Of a DNA stretch of 64,000 bases, positions 51,607 through 60,600 are shown in pieces. Made by a program: the position numbers and the translations under genes. The notes under the pieces are model-generated. The model was not told the origin of the DNA. It worked only from the letters and a program-made list of their open reading frames with translations, and did no database searches. Source of the DNA: Anisakis pegreffii. Taxonomy: Eukaryota > Nematoda > Chromadorea > Rhabditida > Anisakidae. The DNA lies in assembly GCA_035041965.1 (NCBI GenBank), contig JAPYMA010001982.1:1-64000 (forward strand). Direction: 5' to 3'. Position 1 is the first letter of the stretch. The number at the start of each line of letters is the position of its first letter.

Positions 51607-54600
51607 CTAGAAGTGCTTCATGGAAGAATTAAAACAGTACACGCAGCCTTGAGATAGTTTATGTCCCTTCATGTCATAATAGGACAACACATCATGGCAC
51701 TGAAATTCTATCGTTCCAGCCAAAAGTCCTTACGAAAAGATAATATGCCTGCATTACCCATTCAAATTTTATGTAACATCTGAAATGAAAATGTGCACTG
51801 TTCATTATTACTCTGCTTTTTTGGGATGTGCTCTGATTAATAATGATGGTGATATTAGAGTGTAGTTGCACACCTGTCAATTCCAATTACAGACCCAAAA
51901 TAGTGTGGTGTTAAGCGAATGTAACATTAATTGCAAATATTACCTGAAGTATTAGCTGAGCTACCTCAGATCAACCAAATTACCATTTCATTTCAAATAT
52001 TACCTATACTAAAAATTATCTAACTATAAATGTAATAATACCCTCAATCTGAACCTCATAATGATCTACAGTGTGATCAAATTTGAGAACCTTTGTGCGA
52101 TGTAGTTTATTGATGTGGTGTTGCTGATATGAGGATGTTTTGCCCGTTGCTCCGTAAACCCTTGGCTGTTACAATTTCAAATCAGTTAAGTGAATGGTTA
52201 AATTGCAGAGTACTACAAAATGAAGGGGAGCTTTTTGTTCGATTAACGCACATAATTTTACCCATTTGAAAGTGCAAAGCAATACTCAGAAACTGACCTA
52301 TAATTACCCCAAAATCTGGTTGTTTTCTTACCCACCAATAATGCACGAAATTCCTCCTCGTAACGAGTGGCTCGTAGTACACCCTCTTCGATTTCCATAT
52401 GAAAATCTTTTGCTAGTGGATCACCAACATTTGCATTACCACCTTTCTGAAAACGAAACAACTTTAAGAAAATTTACATAATAACATCATTTGAATTTTT
52501 AACCAGTTCAAGCAGCCTTCTGGTCAGCTTCGCTAGCCATCCGTCAAGCAAAGACTCATATGAATCTACTAACCGGATGAGGCAATCGATAGAAATCAAA
52601 AACACTGATTGAGCCGGATGGCTCCGATAACGTTACATCGCCGACTCCATTGGCTAGATTGTTTGCGATAACGTCAAAAATTGCCCTATAAAGAAACACC
52701 AACGAATTGCTGATGCGTTGCCGGAAAGCAACGAAAGAAATCAAGAGAATGAGGATGGAAATAATAAAAGTAATGTGTAAGGTTAATATTGAGGACACCT
52801 GTTCGGAATGATCACTTCCTCTCCACGTCGTAACCATGCAGCACTTTTGGCCGGCACGGATTCTGCATCGTCCGTTTCAGCTGAAACAGTGATAGTGTTG
52901 TTTATTTATTGGTTTGTTGCGATTTTAGCGTTCTACTCTCATCAGATTGGTGCCGCATCATGTGCGTTTAAGCACTGATCACAACGTTTAAAATACAACC
53001 AGTCTGAACGTTTAGTTTAGACTATTTAGATTAGAGGTCGTGCACTCAACAGGAAATTGGCACGTCGCGGGCTCGAATCGTGCTTGTGACCTACCAAAAT
53101 TTGCTCAAAATCGAATTAGGTATCAATTTCATTGATGTCCATGTAGTTATCTATTCATATGATAAAGGAAGCTATGACGGTATTCATATAATTCTCACGA
53201 CTGGCTTCCAGTTCCATTCTTTTAAGTGGAAAGTTTTTTGGAGTTATAATTATTTCTCTGCAAAGCAGTTAAGGAACAGATTGAATCACTGTTGCTAGCA
53301 GGCGGTTTCATCTAACTTAGTGTTAGATTCAATCGATAGAGAAATTTTTGCTCTTATTATATGGCCAATATTTTGTGGAGAATCCTGCTATCATATATTC
53401 ATCGTTATTGCTACTATGGCAAAATGTATGGAAAAAAGGATTCGAATAAACCAGAACGTAATATTTGTGATATTGATGATAAAATAAGGGGGTAAACTCG
53501 CAATGAGTCGTTGTAATTGCTGATTAAATAAACCAATACAATGAAGGATAGTAATTCAATAACTGATAATTGGATAATAGATACAAGCCGGATCATAGCC
53601 TGGCTCAGGCTCACAACATTAATGCTATTGGTACACCACTCGGTTTCAAGCAAAACTTTCCTCCGCGACCGGGAAAGTTTTGCTTGAAACCGAGTGGTGT
53701 ACCAATAGCATTAATTCAATAATTGTGATTTTTTTGTCATCATTTCCAGAAAAAGTATTCTCTAGCGATACGTGTTTTGGATATCCTTTAATGCTACCTA
53801 GTAAATCTATCGCAATCATTAAAACATCAAGCCTGATAAAAAACAGTGAAAAAACTCATAATAATATGATTACGTTGCATCGATAGATTCTGTTCTCCAC
53901 TGAAAAATGTGCGATTTTTCACTGCAAATAAACGAAAATACGACGGGCAGAATAAATTTCCGTGTGCTTCCTATTTAATAAGCCTATGAACTGATACGAA
54001 TCGGCAGGATTTAATGACTTTTGCAATGACCGATTTAGCTCAAACGATACCAAAACATGGGGATGAATTGCTTAGAATGTGAGCACCTTTCGGTACCAGA
54101 AAGCCCCATCCTTTATCGGCCTTGAAATGAAGCGGATATGGTCCCCAGCATAAACCGAACAGTTTCGGTATGACACGTGACCGCAACTTGATATCGGATG
54201 CGTTCAACTGCTGCACTGGCTGACTGAGAAGTTTCTTTGACTTCAGCAACGATGCATACCATCTGAAAAGGATTTCAGCTCAATTCGACTGTTTATGGTC
54301 TTGTGTCAATGAAGGCAACACTGAATTAATGAGCATCGAGTGGTGAGAAATTGCTGTCACTTGGAACTTCAAACAGTATTTATTTACGGCATTGAACAAA
54401 TACCCTTGTGAATAAATACAGTGGCAATCTTTGCGCATATGAAAGTGTCATGGTATAGGAAAAGTCGTTTATTGAGAAGGTTTCGGGTTCATTCCCGGCC
54501 GAAGCTATTGAACCATAAATTTCTGATGTGGAACACAACCTTTCTTCATGGAAAATCTACAGGACAAAGCTTTTTGCTTAAATGATTGTTCTGAACTAAA

Positions 54601-57600
54601 CAGCCAACTAACTAGCTGACAGAATATTGTTAATATTAACACGAGTATGTCGCGTGGTCTCGTGGTGTAGCGGTTATCACGTCTGCTTTACACGCAGAAG
54701 GTCGCCGGTTCGATCCCGGCCGAGATCATTGGGTCGTCATTCCATTTTGCACCGTGTAATTTTTCTCTCAGAGATGCAAACAGGAACCAACTTCTTACTG
54801 TTAGTAATGGTGATACTTTTGAACTGAATATGCAACTGGCAAAATTTTAGTTGTATTTGTTGTGTTTAACTGCGTGGTCTCGTGGTGTAGCGGTTATCAC
54901 GTCTGCTTTACACGCAGAAGGTCGCCGGTTCGATCCCGGCCGAGATCATTGGGTCGTCAGATTATTTTGCACCGCGTAATTTTTCTCTCAGAGATGCAAA
55001 CAAGAACCAACTTCTTACGGTTAGTAATGGTGATACTTTTGAACTGAATATGCAACTGGCAAAATTTTAGTTTTATTTGTTGTGTTCAACCGCGTGGTCT
55101 CGTGGTGTAGCGGTTATCACGTCTGCTTTACACGCAGAAGGTCGCCGGTTCGATCCCGGCCGAGATCATTGGATGGCTAAACTTTTCTGTCGATAACGGG
55201 AAATAGTTTTGTTCGTCTTTATCATAGCCAATCATTTTTTTACCGATGCAACAAATGAAATTAGGGGAAAAAGTTCAGAGAACATACGTTGGCAGGTCGC
55301 TTTTACGACACTTCCAATCTTCACCCCATAGCCATGGATCCTCTTTGAATCTGAAATTGCAAATGTTGCAAAGAGACTTAATGATCACTGTGATAACTTT
55401 CGTCATTCGCATTACTCGTAGCATTACTGGCACACAATTCTCATTACTTCAATTCATTTCCATTCAACTCCTCTGCATTGTATCACAAAATTTCACAGGG
55501 CGTTGATCAATGACTGTTATGAGAGAGAAACATCTTCCGAGCAGAATAAGAGAATCTTAGATGTGGATCGAAAAGATTGACTAAACAATTTTGATCTACA
55601 TCTGAAGGATGATGCTGGGATAAACCGGTGATCTCTTGTTTATTGTTTACGGTTTCTTGTGTGTCTCTCTATAGTGCTTTGCATGTCGTGTGTTCTCTGA
55701 CCACCGTTGGCGACTCGTGACCGTTGTTTTGTGATCAGCTAATCTCAATCACTATATAGGTAGCTCAGTGTGGTTATATCAGTTCCTCTGTATTAGTCAG
55801 TCAGTGTGTTGTTCGTGTATCCAGTGTTGTTGTTGTGTATGAGCCATCATCGGCATCTTTCGTCACTCAACCGTCAGTGTATCTTCACTCTACTCAACCA
55901 TTATTATCGTCTTTATTTATTGTGTGGATAAATCATATTATTAATTGTCGCCTTCGCACCAGCAACACAAGTAACATCACGAACAGTATCGGCCAACATT
56001 ACAAACAGTGGCGATCAGGATTCAGAACTTATTCGGCGCTCAACAATCTCAATTCTCACCAAGTTCAACTCTCTGCACTCCTTCAATCAACACTCAACTG
56101 TTCGTTAATGGCATCTATTCCTGCATTTCCTATATTCGATCCGCATTCTGAAAAATGGCATCAATATCGTCAAAGACTAAACTTTCATTTCGAAGCCTAC
56201 GATGTAAAGCCAGAAAAGCGTAAAGCTTGTCTTCTAACGTGGATCGGAACGCGCGACTACGCCTTATTGGAAACACTCGTCTCACCTAAAGAGCTTTCCG
56301 ATCCTTCTACCACTTATCTTGATCTCATCTCATTACTGGATCAACAGTATGACGACACGCGCAATATTCTTTCTGCAACATACGACTTCTATACTTGCTT
56401 CCGCCAAGATGGCGAATCAGTCTCAGAATACATCACTCGTCTCAGAAACAAGGTAAAACCATGTGGCCAACATCACAAACAATACCTTTCCAAATTCCTT
56501 TCATACTTCTTAGTGAATGTTTCCAAAAAATTGATTTCATTAATACCATCGATTGAGTGTTAACTACAGACTGTTTAAACACTAATTCAATCGTCTGTTT
56601 TCTTCTGATATCTTGTGTTTAAGTATTACATTGTTGAAGAAATGCAATGGTGAGCAAGCAGACTGTTTGATATATCGGGACAACAGGCAAAATTTAGACA
56701 GTGCAAGGAAGGTCAACATAGCACGAGACGCGTCAGAAATGGAGTTTTTCAATATGTTAATCTGATTTGAGGCTGCGGTTGCATTACTTTATCCAATGTC
56801 TCCTTGAAGCGATTCTTCGAGAGATTTGGTGCTTCCTTTTAAGCTCACAACTGGGAACAAAAGACGAGAGTCTGAGATCCACTGCCTTGAACAAACCTTT
56901 CAGACTGCAACAAATTTTCCGATAATTCTTTAGCGATTCGGATCACTCCGTGAGCTGCATACTGATTCTGGTTGCTTGCGTCACGTTCGCAGTTCACGTA
57001 AAATTTACGCCAGTTTTCGGTGACTGGTAAATAGACGGCACCCATTTCGAGCATTCCTAACCATGTGATTGGATGAGGGAATCTACAATCATATCATCAT
57101 ATCTGGAGTACGTTGGCTCTCAATTGAACCTGCTCTGACTATGGGACGTCTTGTACTATATAGCGATATAAATTGCTATTATAGGTCAGGTCCTGTCATC
57201 GACTAATTCGGTTCAATTTGAATTCACTTTATGCAGAGGGATATAAACTGGAGGATAACTGATTTCTGATTCGGAATGAAAACTAGTGAAAGTTGAACAA
57301 CTGATGAATTTGAGACGTAGTAGAAAATAAACAGTTTGGATTCAGCTCAGTTCACACCGTCATAGGATTAAGAATATGAAATACTGAAGAACGAGATGAA
57401 AATACAAACTGTTCCCGTCCGGAACAGTCTATCAATCTCTAGAGCCGGATCGGTGCGATATGAATTAACGAACAAACGGTAGCAAAGATTAAGGAAAGCT
57501 ACCGCTTCGTGAATTCTGGATACAAAGCTTGATACAGCTCGAAACAAGCGGTAACGTCTTCGGCACAATAACGAACCAAGTCCTTAAATTCGCCATAATC

Positions 57601-60600
57601 AACTAATATCAGAACGGACTCATATCAGAACTAATATTAAAACGGTAACTACCTGTAAGACATCTCATAAATCTGGACATTTTAACATGGAGTCTCGAAA
57701 AAGGAAACAGCTATTCAAATCTCCTGTGTGTTCATGTTTCCAGGAGCCGGAAAAGTAACAATTTGGAAGTCTAAGTGGGAAACATCCTGGGTATTTGCAA
57801 CCAGATGGTGGCGTTCCTGCCTATTTCGTTTCTAAGCTTTCCATATTTCCAGACTTCAGGAACATCTTATAGTTCCACATCAGAGGATATGAGGTTACAG
57901 GATGATTACACATGATTCAGCGTAACACTCAGATTGGGATTTCCTATGGGAATGGAAATTGTTTGAGCGAATACGAATGTAAAGAAACGAAATTGAGCAA
58001 ACTCCAACGAAATTGACTCGCACCTGAAAATTATTTCGAATTTCATCGATATTCTCATGTACAAAGAACGATTGCATTGATTTGTTGACGCGAAGTTTTG
58101 ATTTTTTCGCGTTCTTATTGCCATGGGCATTGACACACAGTTTCTCGTGAAGAGCCAACAGAGAGTTCTTCGAAACACGCGCTTTCCATTCGTCAACCCA
58201 ACCACTGTGCTGTAAACAGGGGAGGATCGGTTCTGATAGCGAGATCACGAAGAAGATCAAGATGTTACACTGATCTGAACAATTGTTTGGTCATGTTCGT
58301 CACTATGATCGCTATTGCTACTGTTATTATTATTATTATGTTGATCTCGAAGAATTTAGTTGCATGAAACTTCAAATGGATACGCAACAACTCAGTGTAT
58401 ACAGGGAAATGTTTCAAGTGTCAAACTTCTATCAACTATCATTCGGAGCTTAATCTACGCTGAAGACATTAAAAACTCTGCAAAATCGATGTTGTTCGCA
58501 TGCTCAATAGTTTTCAACAAGGAAACAAACATCAAATATTCTACCAGTCTTACGATTAATTTCCACGATCATTAATTCATACATGTGATCATTAAATCTT
58601 ACGATTAGACACCAGCAGAATAATTGTAGCAAAAGAAATTCAACGAGAAAACATTTAAATCAAGAACATACATAATCAAACATTATATCAGTGATTGTAA
58701 CTTATATCAAAACAATAAAATCAAAATCAACGATAACAAATATCAAAAACAGTAAGTAACTCACCCCTCTATCGTCTTCATCTAAATCGTTTTTCTCATA
58801 CAACAAAACCTGATGATCTGCCATGCCGTAGATTGGAATTGCCATCGACATTGTATCCCAGAAACGCGTTGGAGTTTGCTGGAAATTTGTTCATTGAATT
58901 CCTCCGATCCAGCGGTCAACACTTCACCCTTATGGTGACTCTTCGTTACAGATTATTCAGCAATTTAAAATAACTCAACTAAATTCAATGCGGTGAAAAA
59001 TTCCACATGATATCAAGTTCGGAGGCCGAGCTCAGCTCAGAGGCTTTTCTTCTTTAGTGTAGATATAGCGAGATACAAGTTCACCGTGAATGGATTCGTA
59101 AAACGAGGTGTAATCATATTCTTAAAGCATTCAGAAGAGCACGGTCTTTCTCTTATCCAAACTCTGGTTTCCCCAAATTTGAGAACTCATTTTCCAGAGT
59201 TGACAGCACAACTCAAAACAGCTCGATATCGCTGTTAGTACGTCGCCTCTCAAAGAATTTACTTGCGAGAAACTTCAAACGGATACGCATCTCAACCATG
59301 TGTATACAGGGGAAATTTCAAGTTTCAAGCTTCAATCATCTATTAATCGTACGGTGTAATTCGTGCTGAAAACAACAAGTAAGCAAAATCGACGGTATTT
59401 TGATGGAAAAATATGAAAAGCCGCAAGACCTCTCGATAGTATTGCTCTCGAACTCGTGATCTATCATATGCAACATTATGCCCGATAACTATTTTCGCAT
59501 CTTTTTGATCGTTGCTGAGATCTGACGATTCTAAAGGAATCATATCATCAGGGCGATACAACTTCGGGATTGTTGTATTGTACACAAGCCGATTGCTACA
59601 CCATGAATACCTAAAAAACAAAACAAGGTACCTTTGAATCACTAAAGTAATCAACGTTATAGAACTTCTTCTAAACCGGTGGTGCTCACACTGAAGTGCT
59701 CCGCTACCCCTTCGATGGTATGACAAGCAGTCATTACCCTCCCTCACTCCTCCTCCACTACAATAATTTACTTCTTTCACGCACAACGTCAGAAGTAATT
59801 TCCCGATCCCCTTCATTACCCCCTCGACACTCCCAAATTACCCAAAAATGGGTAAGTTCCCCCTATGAGGAACCCTGTTCTGAACCTTACTTGTTTTGCG
59901 CGCTCAAACGAAGCAGTTAATCTGATGTTCTCATAAAAGAGGTTCGTAAAACGAATGGTAATTGAATGGTAATGGTAATGGTATTGGCAATGGTAATGTT
60001 ATTGGTAATGGTAACGGTATTGGTAATGGTAATGGTAACCGTCGAATGAGTGGTAATCTGACGTGTTCTCATTAGTAAAAACCCTATCTTTGCTCCTTAA
60101 CATTCCCATTGATGTGAATCATTTGTCGCAACAAAACGTTTGAGGTAAAAATTGCTTGAAAATTCAATGCCGCAAGGTTTTGCTATCATTTTGAACGTAC
60201 GGCTGCAATCCTATTATTCATGTTCCCAGAATCGCAAATAGTTTCAATATGGTCATGAAAGGATACCATGCTGTCGGTGATAAGGCGACTGCTAGCGTAG
60301 GCAACTGACCATCGGCCATACAAACTTCAACGTCGAAGAATAGAAGTTTCTCATCTGGGTAGTCCACCTGAATGAATACACTTCAATTTTATACCAATAT
60401 TTACGCTCACTGTCAGTAGTAAATTAATGCTTTCTCGGCCCCTACCACGATATTTCAGTCTATTCTCTTCATTTCCGACAGATTTGCATGCCCAAACAAC
60501 AGAAGAGCGGACACGAGAGATAAAATTTCGGCAGAGAATTTTGAAAATTTTCAAAAAGTCTTCAGAGAATGAACCTTTTCTGAAATGGTTCTGAAGCCAT

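Larger units (their letters stand above)
54640..55175 (+). repeat. Tandem array, 220-bp unit carrying tRNA-Val
   Basis: Units start near 54652, 54872 and 55092. The spacer (AGAGATGCAAACAGGAACCA and so on) is nearly the same in the first two intervals, with a few substitutions such as CAGGAACC/CAAGAACC, so the duplication is fairly recent. Confidence 0.9.

Noticed and set aside
51441..51632. A 63-codon frame on the + strand
   Set aside because: Antisense of POLG exon 12.
59945..60045. Interstitial telomere repeat
   Set aside because: The unit is GGTAAT, not TTAGGC or TTAGGG.
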